Below, piece by piece: positions 26,936 to 34,643 of a DNA stretch of 64,000 bases; positions within the stretch are counted from its first letter, which is position 1; each line of letters opens with the position of its first letter. The stretch spans positions 62,001 through 126,000 of the forward strand of contig CALKNK010000009.1 of assembly GCA_938091165.1 (NCBI GenBank), written 5' to 3'. The translations under genes and the position numbers were made by a program. The DNA comes from an uncultured Ilumatobacter sp. (GTDB lineage: Bacteria > Actinomycetota > Acidimicrobiia > Acidimicrobiales > Ilumatobacteraceae). The notes beneath the pieces are model-generated. The model was given only the letters and a program-made list of their open reading frames with translations. It made no database searches and had not been told where the DNA came from.

Positions 26936-28788
26936 CCGCTCCTCAGTTCCCTTCATTTGGCGCTGGAGCAACGGATTCGGCAATCGTCACTATTCGCCGT
27001 GGTCTTGCCGTTGCGCCGGTGCTCCGCGACGGCCTCGGTCTGACCTTTGTGTTGGCCGCCGTTGGTTCGGCGGGGCGGATCGTCGTACCGATTCTGATCC
27101 AGCAAGCGATTGACAAGGGGATTGTCGGTAGCGGCGAGGTCAACGTAGGTTTAGTTGTGCAGTTAGCGCTGATAGCGGGCGCAGCGGTATGCGTAGCGGC
27201 TCTGGCATTTCGGACGGCGCAGGTCCGGCTCGGTGAACGCAGCGAGCGGGCGCTCTACGACTTGCGGTCGATGCTGATCAACCACATCAACTATCTCAGC
27301 CTCGACGATCACAATGAGGAACGCCGTGGCGGGCTGGTCGCCCGGGTCACGTCCGACATCGAGACGCTGACGCAGTTCTTCCAATGGGGTGGCATGGCGT
27401 GGATGCGCAGCAGCACCCTGATGAGCATTGTTGGAATTGCCATGCTTGCCTACGACTGGCTGCTTGCGCTTATTGCGTTCGCCATTTCATTCCCGCTTGC
27501 GCTTGTTCTGCGCGCTGTCCAGAAACGACTCGTCGTTGCCCATGGACAAGCGCGTCAAAGCAATGGCATCATGCTGGGCGCGATTGCGGAGGTCGTGTCC
27601 GGCGCTCCGGCCGTCCGTTCGTACGGCGCTGGGACGATGTTGGCGTCGGTGGTTGAAGAAACAACAGAACGTAAGGCGCGTGACCAGATTCGTGCCGCTC
27701 TTTACGGGGCGTTTCTCTTTCCGTCCGGCGAGATCTTCGCCGTGTTCACCGTGTCTGCCGTCATCGGTGTCGGCGTGTGGCAGGGGCCTGCCGAGGGGTT
27801 GACTGCGGGCGCATTGGTGAGCTTCGTCTTTCTCACCTACCGCTTTTTGGAGCCCATCGCTGAATTTACTGAGATCATCGATCAGACACAGACGGCGGTT
27901 GCGGGCCTGCACCGAGTGTTGTCGGTGCTCGACATGCCGATTACACCGACGGAGCCGCACGAGCCGACCCCGCTGCCGCCGGGCCGCCTCGAGATCGCCA
28001 TCGAACACGTCGACTACTCCTACCCGACTCGCACTGGCGAACACAGCGACTCGGGTGCTGGCGGAGGGGCGCTCGTCCTGCAAGACATCTCTTTGTCGAT
28101 TCCGGCAGGACAGCAAGTTGCCGTTGTCGGTTCAACGGGTTCAGGGAAGACCACGCTAGGCAGGCTGATCGCCCGTTTTGCCGACCCGACGAATGGCACC
28201 GTCACCGTCGGTGGGGTGCCGCTGACCGCCGTGGCGCGAAGCAATCTGCGTTCGCGGCTAGTCGTGGTGTCGCAGGAACCGTTCCTTTTCGACGACTCGG
28301 TCGAGCGGAACATCGCTTTTGCTTGCTCCGGCGCTAGTCGAGATGATGTTGAGGGCATCGTGCAGCATCTCGACCTTGGCGAGTGGGTCGATTCGCTCAG
28401 CGAAGGACTCGAGACGCGAGTCGGAGAGCGCGGCGGCCGTTTGAGCGCAGGTGAGCGTCAATTGGTGGCGCTTCTGCGCGCTGGGCTTGCGGACCCCGAT
28501 GTACTGATTCTCGACGAGGCGACATCGAGCGTCGACGCCCTCACTGAAGTGCGCATCGCCCGAGCACTCGATGTGTTGGCGTCAACTCGAACCACTATCG
28601 GGATCGCCCATCGGCTCTCGACAGCATCACGCTCTGACCGGGTGTTGGTCCTGGCTGGCGGCGTCCTTGTTGAAGATGGTCACCACGACGAATTGGTCCG
28701 GCTGGGTGGAACTTATGCGAGTCTTTTCGACGCCTGGATGTCAGCCACCAGTATCGGAGACGTCGAGTCCATGCATCCGAACACATGA
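26932..28788 (+). CDS. ABC exporter half-transporter, catalytically competent subunit
   Basis: A 618-residue partner of the preceding gene (ATGA overlap). It has a transmembrane domain (about residues 35-330), Walker A GSTGSGKTT (about 399), Walker B LILDEATSSVD with the catalytic Glu, and switch His in IGIAHRLST (about 559). Its signature is altered to LSAGERQL (about 503). In such heterodimers the site built from this subunit's Walker A/B and the partner's LSGGQ is the active one; the other site is degenerate. The pair resembles BmrCD/TM287-288-type exporters in this asymmetry. Confidence 0.94.
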   Translation: MTAPQFPSFGAGATDSAIVTIRRGLAVAPVLRDGLGLTFVLAAVGSAGRIVVPILIQQAIDKGIVGSGEVNVGLVVQLALIAGAAVCVAALAFRTAQVRLGERSERALYDLRSMLINHINYLSLDDHNEERRGGLVARVTSDIETLTQFFQWGGMAWMRSSTLMSIVGIAMLAYDWLLALIAFAISFPLALVLRAVQKRLVVAHGQARQSNGIMLGAIAEVVSGAPAVRSYGAGTMLASVVEETTERKARDQIRAALYGAFLFPSGEIFAVFTVSAVIGVGVWQGPAEGLTAGALVSFVFLTYRFLEPIAEFTEIIDQTQTAVAGLHRVLSVLDMPITPTEPHEPTPLPPGRLEIAIEHVDYSYPTRTGEHSDSGAGGGALVLQDISLSIPAGQQVAVVGSTGSGKTTLGRLIARFADPTNGTVTVGGVPLTAVARSNLRSRLVVVSQEPFLFDDSVERNIAFACSGASRDDVEGIVQHLDLGEWVDSLSEGLETRVGERGGRLSAGERQLVALLRAGLADPDVLILDEATSSVDALTEVRIARALDVLASTRTTIGIAHRLSTASRSDRVLVLAGGVLVEDGHHDELVRLGGTYASLFDAWMSATSIGDVESMHPNT

Positions 28789-29111
28789 CTAAACCAGCCA
28801 GGGGGCGAAGGCCAAAAGCTTAGTGCAGCGCTAGACCTTGATCCCGCAGGTTGTGGAGAAGACGCTGACCGAGGCGACCAACTTACCGAAGCGCTGAGGT
28901 GGTGGGATTAGGAGACAAGATCCCGAACAGTGCGTCAACGCTGATCCTGCTGCTCGGCATCTCCGAGATCGAGCCGTTCGAAGAATTACTGAATGATGAG
29001 GTCAGCTCTGAGGCCCTGAACAATGTGCGATGCACACGGTTTGCCGAGCCGACGAAAACGAGTACAGGTTCGCCTATGTGAACAGCCTCGACGTGAAGTA
29101 ACTGTGGCTGA
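28789..29111. other. intergenic region, no convincing gene
   Basis: This 323-bp gap between the ABC exporter and the convergent DUF2510 gene holds only a short frame (28899-29081, about 60 residues) with no recognisable motif, no start signal and no match to the leaderless pattern. No hairpin with a T-run was seen. Confidence 0.5.
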
Positions 29112-29888
29112 TCAGGTTCCAGGGTCAAGTCCGTACGGGAGCGGACCTCGCACCGCTCCGACAATGCACTCAAGGTCTAGCGCGCCCACATCGGTCGTGG
29201 CCTCGAACGTCTCGATCTGGCCGGGCGCGACATCATTGATGACAACGTCTGCCTGACGCTGTGCGTTGTCGGTGCCGGGGCGAACAAAAAAAACACGGAC
29301 CAGAAACGTCGAAGTGCTTGCACTTGTGTTGGTCAGTGTGCCGCGTGCGATGATTTTGTCGGCGGAGCGGGCGCACGATGTGATCACTGTTTGGTTCGTG
29401 GCCGGATTCTCAAACTTGTCTACCGCCTGCAGTATTGACATCGTGAGCATCGCGCCGCCGACACACGCCAGCAGACCAACGGTTCCGGTGACGATTCCTG
29501 TCATGGCGAAGCCCCCGCCGACTCCGACCTCTTTTGCCCGCCGGCGCCCTTTGATGCCAAAGACAATGGAGAGAAGCGCGGCGAGGAGGCCGAGCACGAC
29601 GACGACTGGCATCCATCCGATGCATAAAGAGATGATGCCAAGCACCATAGAAGCAGTTGCGGGCGCATTCCGATCGGCCGGAGCATTCGCTGAGGCCTGG
29701 ATCTGCTGGGCAAGGTTAGGAGCGTTGGGTCGGGATCCCGCAGGGTCGACGAAGCGCTCACCGTTGCTTGACACGTCCGCGGTCCAGGCTCGACCATTGT
29801 GGTAGCGCAGCTCGAAACGGTTAGCCGGGTCCCGATGCCAGCCGGCGTTGCCCTCTGTACCGCTCGTCGCGTCGATGCCGTCCACCAT
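29112..29888 (-). CDS. DUF2510/DUF4190 membrane protein
   Basis: A 258-residue protein. GWHRDPANRFELRYHNGRAW near residue 16 is a DUF2510 module, a small actinobacterial cytoplasmic domain. Two hydrophobic helices with VLGIISLCIGWMPVVVVLGL and GGFAMTGIVTGTVGLLACVG form a DUF4190-type region (about residues 80-155). The C-terminal about 95 residues are extracytoplasmic with two Cys and a beta-rich pattern (LTNTSASTSTFLVRVFF) like FxLYD/DUF4352-type domains. The function is unknown. The ATG lies 8 nt after TAGGTT, half of an inverted repeat shared with the divergent phosphatase. Confidence 0.88.
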   Translation of the reverse strand: MVDGIDATSGTEGNAGWHRDPANRFELRYHNGRAWTADVSSNGERFVDPAGSRPNAPNLAQQIQASANAPADRNAPATASMVLGIISLCIGWMPVVVVLGLLAALLSIVFGIKGRRRAKEVGVGGGFAMTGIVTGTVGLLACVGGAMLTMSILQAVDKFENPATNQTVITSCARSADKIIARGTLTNTSASTSTFLVRVFFVRPGTDNAQRQADVVINDVAPGQIETFEATTDVGALDLECIVGAVRGPLPYGLDPGT

Positions 29889-29893
29889 GGCGC

Positions 29894-29927
29894 CGCAACC
29901 TACCGAGTAGCAGCCCGATAGGTTGCG
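29894..29927. promoter_or_regulatory. divergent -10 boxes in a 9-bp inverted repeat
   Basis: CGCAACCTA (29894-29902) and TAGGTTGCG (29919-29927) are perfect inverted copies 16 bp apart. Each arm reads TAGGTTGCG toward its gene, with TAGGTT ending 8 nt before the ATG at 29888 (minus) and before the GTG at 29933 (plus). Confidence 0.6.
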
Positions 29928-29932
29928 ACGTC

Positions 29933-30610
29933 GTGGAGATCGTTCTCATTCGTCACGGACAGCCAGAGTGGACGCGAAACGACCTCAACGTTGTGAACCC
30001 TCCGTTGACAGACCTCGGGCATCACCAAGCGAAACGAATGGCCGAAGTGCTGGCCACTGAATCATTTGACGAAGTACTTGTGTCGCCGTTGCTGCGTGCA
30101 CGTCAGACTGCAGAACCTTTGTATTCCGTCCTAGACCGGTCAGAGGCGATTGAACCATGGCTTCATGAGATCGGTGACCCGGACTGGCACGGAACGCCGT
30201 ACTCGCTGGCGCAAGAGGCGTACAAAGAGCTGCTTGCCCGCCCATCACTCGAGCGCTGGACGGGTCTCGAAGGAGGCGAATCGGTGCGGGAGTTCGCCGA
30301 CCGAATCATTGCGGGTGTCGATAGTTTCATGGCACAGCGGGGTGGTGTGCGCGCCAGTGGGCCACTTCCGGTGTGGCACCTTGACCGTCCCGACCAACGC
30401 ATCGCGCTCGTCGCTCACGCCGGAACGAATTCGATGGCCATCGGCCACCTGCTTGGTATCGACCCGGTCCCGTGGCAGTGGGAGCGCTTCCAGCTCAACC
30501 ACACTTCGATCACCCGAATCCAGACGTTTGAACTCGGTGACGGCCACGCTTTCGGGTTGAGCTCGCTTGGTAACTCTGAGCACCTTGCACACAACGATCG
30601 CAGCCGCTGA
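29933..30610 (+). CDS. histidine phosphatase family protein (phosphoglycerate mutase-like)
   Basis: A 225-residue histidine phosphatase. The phospho-acceptor His is in VLIRHGQPEW (RHG motif), the acid/base residue lies in GGESVREFADR, and the second His is in ALVAHAGTNSMAIGHLLG. The family covers cofactor-dependent phosphoglycerate mutases and many phosphatases; length and the lack of mutase-specific segments favour a phosphatase. The GTG at 29933 is supported by the TAGGTT box 8 nt upstream. A second, different family member is at 49527-50153. Confidence 0.9.
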   Translation: MEIVLIRHGQPEWTRNDLNVVNPPLTDLGHHQAKRMAEVLATESFDEVLVSPLLRARQTAEPLYSVLDRSEAIEPWLHEIGDPDWHGTPYSLAQEAYKELLARPSLERWTGLEGGESVREFADRIIAGVDSFMAQRGGVRASGPLPVWHLDRPDQRIALVAHAGTNSMAIGHLLGIDPVPWQWERFQLNHTSITRIQTFELGDGHAFGLSSLGNSEHLAHNDRSR

Positions 30611-30632
30611 AGAATAGATGCTGGCTGAAAAC

Positions 30633-30638
30633 TACAGT
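30633..30638 (+). promoter_or_regulatory. -10 box TACAGT, leaderless start of the methyltransferase
   Basis: TACAGT ends 6 nt before the ATG at 30645 and lies downstream of an earlier in-frame ATG at 30618, so it argues for the shorter protein. Confidence 0.55.
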
Positions 30639-30644
30639 CAGCCT

Positions 30645-31748
30645 ATGACCAAGAAGAGTACGGTTCAGGCCGACCCTGACAAGCTGAAGACGTTTGGGTT
30701 CAACGTCTTCACGCAGTTAAGCGGAGCTGTCACTGCAGGGATGATCCATCTTGGTGACCGGCTTGGACTTTTTGTGGCGCTAGCTGACGCTGATGCAGCA
30801 CTCACCACGATTGAGCTTGCCAATCGAACCGGTCTCTCGGAACGTTGGGTACGCGAATGGGCACACAACCAAGCGGCCGCTCGTTTGCTTGAGGTCGACG
30901 ACACCGCGGGGGCGGGCAACGAGAAGTTCGGACTATCGCCCGAGGGTGTAGCGGTTCTTGCATCGCCAGACCATCCTGCGAGTGGCACTGGAATGTTTCA
31001 CCGCTTTCCTCAGACGATGGCAGCGCTGGACCTCATGCCCGAGAGCTTCCGCACGGGCGTCGGCCATAACTACGACAGCCACGGCCATGAGGGAGCAGTG
31101 GGTATTGAGCGAAGTTTCGAACCATGGAACAAGGCCCACTTGATTCCAACCGTGTTACCAGCCCTCAATGGCGTCGTCGAGCGACTACACACAGGGATCA
31201 CGGTGGCCGACATCGGATGCGGCGCAGGGGGAGCGGTCTTGATGATGGCTGAGGCGTTCCCGGATTCGACTTTCGTCGGCTACGACATATCGCAGCATGC
31301 TCTCGACCGTGCCGAGTCACGCCGAGCTGAGTCAGGTGTCAGGAACGCTCGATTTGTCGACCCGCGCAACAACCCCTTACCAGCTGACCAGTCGGTCGAC
31401 TTCGTTACGACATTCGATTGCATTCATGACATGTCACATCCAACGCAGATGATTAAAGCAATCCGCTCAGCGCTCGCTGCGGACGGCATGTGGTTACTGG
31501 TAGACATCAAGGGTCGCGACACCTTCAGCGAAAATGTTGAACGGAATCCGATGGCAGCCTTGATGTACGGCATCAGCGTCTTATCGTGCATGTCTTCGGC
31601 GCTGTCTGAGCCTGACGGGGAGGGCCTCGGAACGCTGGGACTCCCAGAGAGCAAAGCGCGCGAGATGTCTGAAGCCGCAGGGTTCTCCCAGTTCCGAAAG
31701 CTTGACGTAAAACACGACCTCAACGCCTTTTACGAGATCCGACCATGA
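30645..31748 (+). CDS. SAM-dependent methyltransferase with N-terminal winged helix
   Basis: A 367-residue protein. The N-terminal part (about residues 15-95, LGDRLGLFVALADADAAL and LANRTGLSERWVREW) is a winged-helix dimerisation domain as in O-methyltransferases and mycobacterial Rv2258c-like proteins. The SAM-binding motif I is VADIGCGAGGAVLMMAEAFP (about residue 185), followed by FVGYDIS and VTTFDCIHDM. The acceptor is unknown. It overlaps the following SDR by 4 bp, so both may act on one substrate (inference). Confidence 0.9.
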   Translation: MTKKSTVQADPDKLKTFGFNVFTQLSGAVTAGMIHLGDRLGLFVALADADAALTTIELANRTGLSERWVREWAHNQAAARLLEVDDTAGAGNEKFGLSPEGVAVLASPDHPASGTGMFHRFPQTMAALDLMPESFRTGVGHNYDSHGHEGAVGIERSFEPWNKAHLIPTVLPALNGVVERLHTGITVADIGCGAGGAVLMMAEAFPDSTFVGYDISQHALDRAESRRAESGVRNARFVDPRNNPLPADQSVDFVTTFDCIHDMSHPTQMIKAIRSALAADGMWLLVDIKGRDTFSENVERNPMAALMYGISVLSCMSSALSEPDGEGLGTLGLPESKAREMSEAAGFSQFRKLDVKHDLNAFYEIRP

Positions 31749-32536
31749 CGCGCCTGACCCAACTGTCGCGTTCCTTGAGCGACAGAGTGGCCATTGTCAC
31801 CGGCGCTGCAAGCGGAATGGGTCGAGCCACCGCCCACCTGCTGGCGGATGAGGGCGTGCGTGTTGTCGTAGCGGACCTTGGAGCAGCCCGAATTGCTGCG
31901 GTTGTCAATGAGATCAGCGCAGTGCATGGCGTCGACGCTGCGCTCGGCGTTGAGTGCGATGTGGCGAGCCACGATCAACTCAAAGCCCTGGTCTCGCAGA
32001 CATTGGCCTGGGCAGGTCACCTCGCCATTGTGGTGAACAACGCCGGGGTATCGATGATGAACTCGGTATCTCAGCCGGAGGAGGAGTTTGAACCCAACTG
32101 GGCACAGACTCTTGACGTAAATCTCACTGCGCACGCTCGTCTCATCCGTCTAACGGCTCCGCACCTGATCAAGTCAGGGGCGGGTCGGATCATCAATATT
32201 GCATCGACTGAGGCAATCGTGACTACCGCAGGACTTGCTGCATACTCAGCGTCGAAGGCCGGCGTTGTGGGCCTGACAAAAAGCTTCGCAGTTGAGTTGG
32301 GTCAGATGGACGTGACGGTCAACTGCATCTGTCCTGGTCCGATCGATACTGGCATGACCTCCGGTATCGCGGCAGAGGCCAAGGAGAAATACTCGCGTCG
32401 ACGGGTTCCGCTTCGGAGGTACGGCACACCTGAGGAGGTGGCGCACATGACGCTTAACCTCTGCCTCCCTGCATCCAGTTTTGTGAACGGCGCCATCATT
32501 CCCGTCGACGGCGGCATGAGTATCCGGCACACCTAA
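31745..32536 (+). CDS. short-chain dehydrogenase/reductase
   Basis: A 263-residue classical SDR. Coenzyme motif TGAASGMGRA (TGxxxGxG, about residue 19), NNAGVSMMNS, catalytic Ser in NIASTEAIV and the YSASKAG active-site motif (YxxxK, about residue 162), ending with FVNGAIIPVDGGMSIRH. Asp in VVADLG after the second strand suggests NAD(H). It is the second gene of a two-gene unit with the methyltransferase. Substrate unknown. Confidence 0.93.
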   Translation: MTRLTQLSRSLSDRVAIVTGAASGMGRATAHLLADEGVRVVVADLGAARIAAVVNEISAVHGVDAALGVECDVASHDQLKALVSQTLAWAGHLAIVVNNAGVSMMNSVSQPEEEFEPNWAQTLDVNLTAHARLIRLTAPHLIKSGAGRIINIASTEAIVTTAGLAAYSASKAGVVGLTKSFAVELGQMDVTVNCICPGPIDTGMTSGIAAEAKEKYSRRRVPLRRYGTPEEVAHMTLNLCLPASSFVNGAIIPVDGGMSIRHT

Positions 32537-32539
32537 AAC

Positions 32540-33673
32540 TCAGGCCGACCAGCCGTCGTTCAGGCCGACGAGACCCGTTGGGTCGTGGCGGCCAACCGCG
32601 AGCTGTTCGAGAGCGCCCAGGCCGGTGTGCTGGCCGAGGCCACCGGTCGTCGTCGCTCGTACGAGCGACTGAATGTGAATGTGATGGAACGCGTTCGGAT
32701 CCGAAACCGGCAGCGACCACCGGTCACCAGCGATGACCAACTCGCCTTTCCACGCCCCGTGACGCCATTCCGGATGGCCATACCCAATGCCGAGCATATG
32801 GAGGTCGAAGAGTGGCTCAAGTCGGATTGTCGAGACCTCACCTTGCCATGGTTCGAAGTCGATCTCGAACCACTCTGCACGCCGGGTGCCCGGTTTCCAG
32901 CCGATGCGGTAGTCAACCGAACGCATCGCATCTGCGGGCTCTACCACGCTGCTGCCGCTGAGAGCCACAAACCCGGTTTCATGCCAGCGTTTCCCGTCGA
33001 ACATTTCGTTAATGTCGAAGTGCGTTGAAAACGAGTCGAAGTTGAGCGGCGCCCAAAGCCAGTAGAACTGTGGATCGGCCACCGGAGCGCCGGTGGGAGC
33101 TGGCTCGCCGACGGGCCGCACACCCCACGACCGATCTCGGCTACCGAGGGTTTTCTCGGGATTGAGATCAATGACTTCGCCATCGACCTCAATCCAGCCC
33201 TCCCAAACACCGAACTGAGTCATTCGTGTGGAATCCATGAGCACGCGCTGGCCCACCTGATGGAAGAAGTGTGGTTCCTGGATCGGCGCGGAGCGGCGAA
33301 CGAAGGTGAGATCGGCGCGCAGGCCATGTTCGGCGGCGTCGACAGTGACTCGCAAGGTGTGTAAGGGTTCAAGAACCTCCACCTGGATTGGGCCGACGAT
33401 GTTGGCTTCAGATCGGTCGAGTGGCGCCCGGCGCGATGCGTGGACGTTGATTTGTTCGGCCTCTACCGAAGCGCCGTTGACTACGACGCTGAAGTGTGCG
33501 TCCGCCACGTGACGATTTGGATACAGCCCGAATGCGGCAGCAAAGAACAGCCGAGTGTCACTTGTGTAGCCATTGAAGAAGTACCGGTCGTAGTGATTGA
33601 GGTCGGTTCCCGCCGTCTGGGCGATGGGATGTGATGTCTGATGGATGGGAAAGTCGTCGAACGAACTCAGCAC
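32540..33673 (-). CDS. conserved hypothetical protein, probable CrtC/AttH-like lipocalin-fold domain
   Basis: A 377-residue soluble protein without signal peptide or membrane helices. Repeated beta-strand-like segments, VWEGWIEVDGEVIDL, TLGSRDRSWGVRPVG, FYWLWAPLNFD and DWRIGW-like stretches with aromatic-rich turns, resemble proteins with a tandem lipocalin fold (hydroxyneurosporene synthase CrtC/AttH-type and related DUFs) that occur beside lipid or steroid metabolism genes in Actinobacteria. The specific family is a tentative call. The GTG at 33673 is 7 nt after TAGCGT. It converges with the SDR with a 3-bp gap and diverges from ctaA. Confidence 0.7.
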   Translation of the reverse strand: MLSSFDDFPIHQTSHPIAQTAGTDLNHYDRYFFNGYTSDTRLFFAAAFGLYPNRHVADAHFSVVVNGASVEAEQINVHASRRAPLDRSEANIVGPIQVEVLEPLHTLRVTVDAAEHGLRADLTFVRRSAPIQEPHFFHQVGQRVLMDSTRMTQFGVWEGWIEVDGEVIDLNPEKTLGSRDRSWGVRPVGEPAPTGAPVADPQFYWLWAPLNFDSFSTHFDINEMFDGKRWHETGFVALSGSSVVEPADAMRSVDYRIGWKPGTRRAEWFEIDFEPWQGEVSTIRLEPLFDLHMLGIGYGHPEWRHGAWKGELVIAGDRWSLPVSDPNAFHHIHIQSLVRATTTGGLGQHTGLGALEQLAVGRHDPTGLVGLNDGWSA

Positions 33674-33680
33674 ACCGCTG

Positions 33681-33696
33681 ACGCTAGTCGTAGCCT
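33681..33696. promoter_or_regulatory. back-to-back divergent -10 boxes (lipocalin-like / ctaA)
   Basis: ACGCTA-GTCG-TAGCCT. The minus strand reads TAGCGT (33686-33681) 7 nt before the GTG at 33673; the plus strand reads TAGCCT (33691-33696) 7 nt before the ATG at 33704. The boxes are 4 bp apart and partly symmetric (GCTA/TAGC). Confidence 0.6.
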
Positions 33697-33703
33697 GACA
33701 GGT

Positions 33704-34633
33704 ATGGCAGCGCTACGCGACGTCACCCGATATCGCCAACTCGCCATTCTGACGACGGTGGGCGTTTGTTTGCTTACGGTGGCTGGTGGAATTGTTCGCC
33801 TCACGGGCAGCGGCCTCGGTTGCGATGACTGGCCGAACTGCAACAGTGAGCGCTTTGTTGATGTCTCGTCAGGGCATGCGGCGATCGAACAGGTCAATCG
33901 CTTGCTGAGCGGGGTAATTGGAGTTCCAACACTGCTTTTAGCTATTTCTGCGTTCCGGGTTCGTCCGCAAGTCATCGGATTGCGCTGGCCCGCTATCGGC
34001 GTGCTGGTGTCGGTGCTGGCGAACGGCGTCGTCGGTGGAGTTGCTGTTCGAAAGGATCTGCACCCTGCCCTCGTGCAGTCACACTTTCTGCTCGCCATGG
34101 TGTCTGTGGCGTTCGGTATTGTTGCGGTGCATCGTTCGTCAAGCAGCGCCAGCCAAGCTGGCCGCACAACGAGTTGGCGCAGTCGACCTGGTCAGCTCAC
34201 CGCTTTGTTGACGTCGCTCACCGCTGTCGCACTCGTGACGGGTACCGTCGTGACTGGCACCGGACCCCATGCAGGCGAACAAGACGTTCGCAGGTTCGGT
34301 TTCGACATCTCGAACGTGGCTCGCATCCACAGCGCAACGGTGATCACCGCTCTCGCTGTAGCAGGCCTGCTGGCATGGACACTGCGGAGAGGTGCTGACT
34401 CCGACGCTGGGGTTCGGGCTGCTCTATCAGGATGGATTTTCGTCGGCCTCCTCCAGAGTGCAGTCGGCTACACCCAATATTTCAACGGAGTTCCCGAACT
34501 GTTGGTGGGCACACATATTGCGCTCGCAACAGGTTTGTGGGTGATGACAATGAGGCTGCTTCTCATGACTATCGAAACGCCGCAGCCGGAGTGCAACACG
34601 AAGATGATGCTGCCGACTGCAGCGCGCGTCTAG
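33704..34633 (+). CDS. ctaA: heme A synthase (COX15/CtaA family)
   Basis: A 309-residue membrane protein with about eight hydrophobic helices. RLTGSGLGCDDWPNCNSER is the CtaA extracytoplasmic Cys-pair loop; EQVNRLLSGVIG, HPALVQSHFLLAMVSV and ARIHSATVI carry the expected heme-ligand His residues, and GTGPHAGEQDVRRFGF is typical. It would convert heme O to heme A for an aa3-type terminal oxidase. The start at 33704 (MAALRDVTRYRQL) is favoured by the TAGCCT box 7 nt upstream; the longer frame from 33641 would begin inside the divergent gene. Confidence 0.9.
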   Translation: MAALRDVTRYRQLAILTTVGVCLLTVAGGIVRLTGSGLGCDDWPNCNSERFVDVSSGHAAIEQVNRLLSGVIGVPTLLLAISAFRVRPQVIGLRWPAIGVLVSVLANGVVGGVAVRKDLHPALVQSHFLLAMVSVAFGIVAVHRSSSSASQAGRTTSWRSRPGQLTALLTSLTAVALVTGTVVTGTGPHAGEQDVRRFGFDISNVARIHSATVITALAVAGLLAWTLRRGADSDAGVRAALSGWIFVGLLQSAVGYTQYFNGVPELLVGTHIALATGLWVMTMRLLLMTIETPQPECNTKMMLPTAARV

Positions 34634-34636
34634 AGT
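34631..34636 (+). promoter_or_regulatory. livH: -10 box TAGAGT, leaderless GTG start of livH
   Basis: TAGAGT begins 2 nt before the end of the ctaA stop codon (34631-34633 is its TAG) and ends 7 nt before the GTG at 34644. It thus reuses the ctaA stop codon as its first half. Confidence 0.55.
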
Positions 34637-34643
34637 GGGGCCC

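Noticed and set aside
28899..29081. 60-codon frame between the ABC exporter and the DUF2510 gene
   Set aside because: No motif, no start signal and no recognisable homology; overlapped by an equally unconvincing frame on the other strand.
34635..34643. GTG at 34635 as the livH start
   Set aside because: It lies inside the TAGAGT box region; GTG at 34644 fits the 7-nt spacing seen elsewhere.
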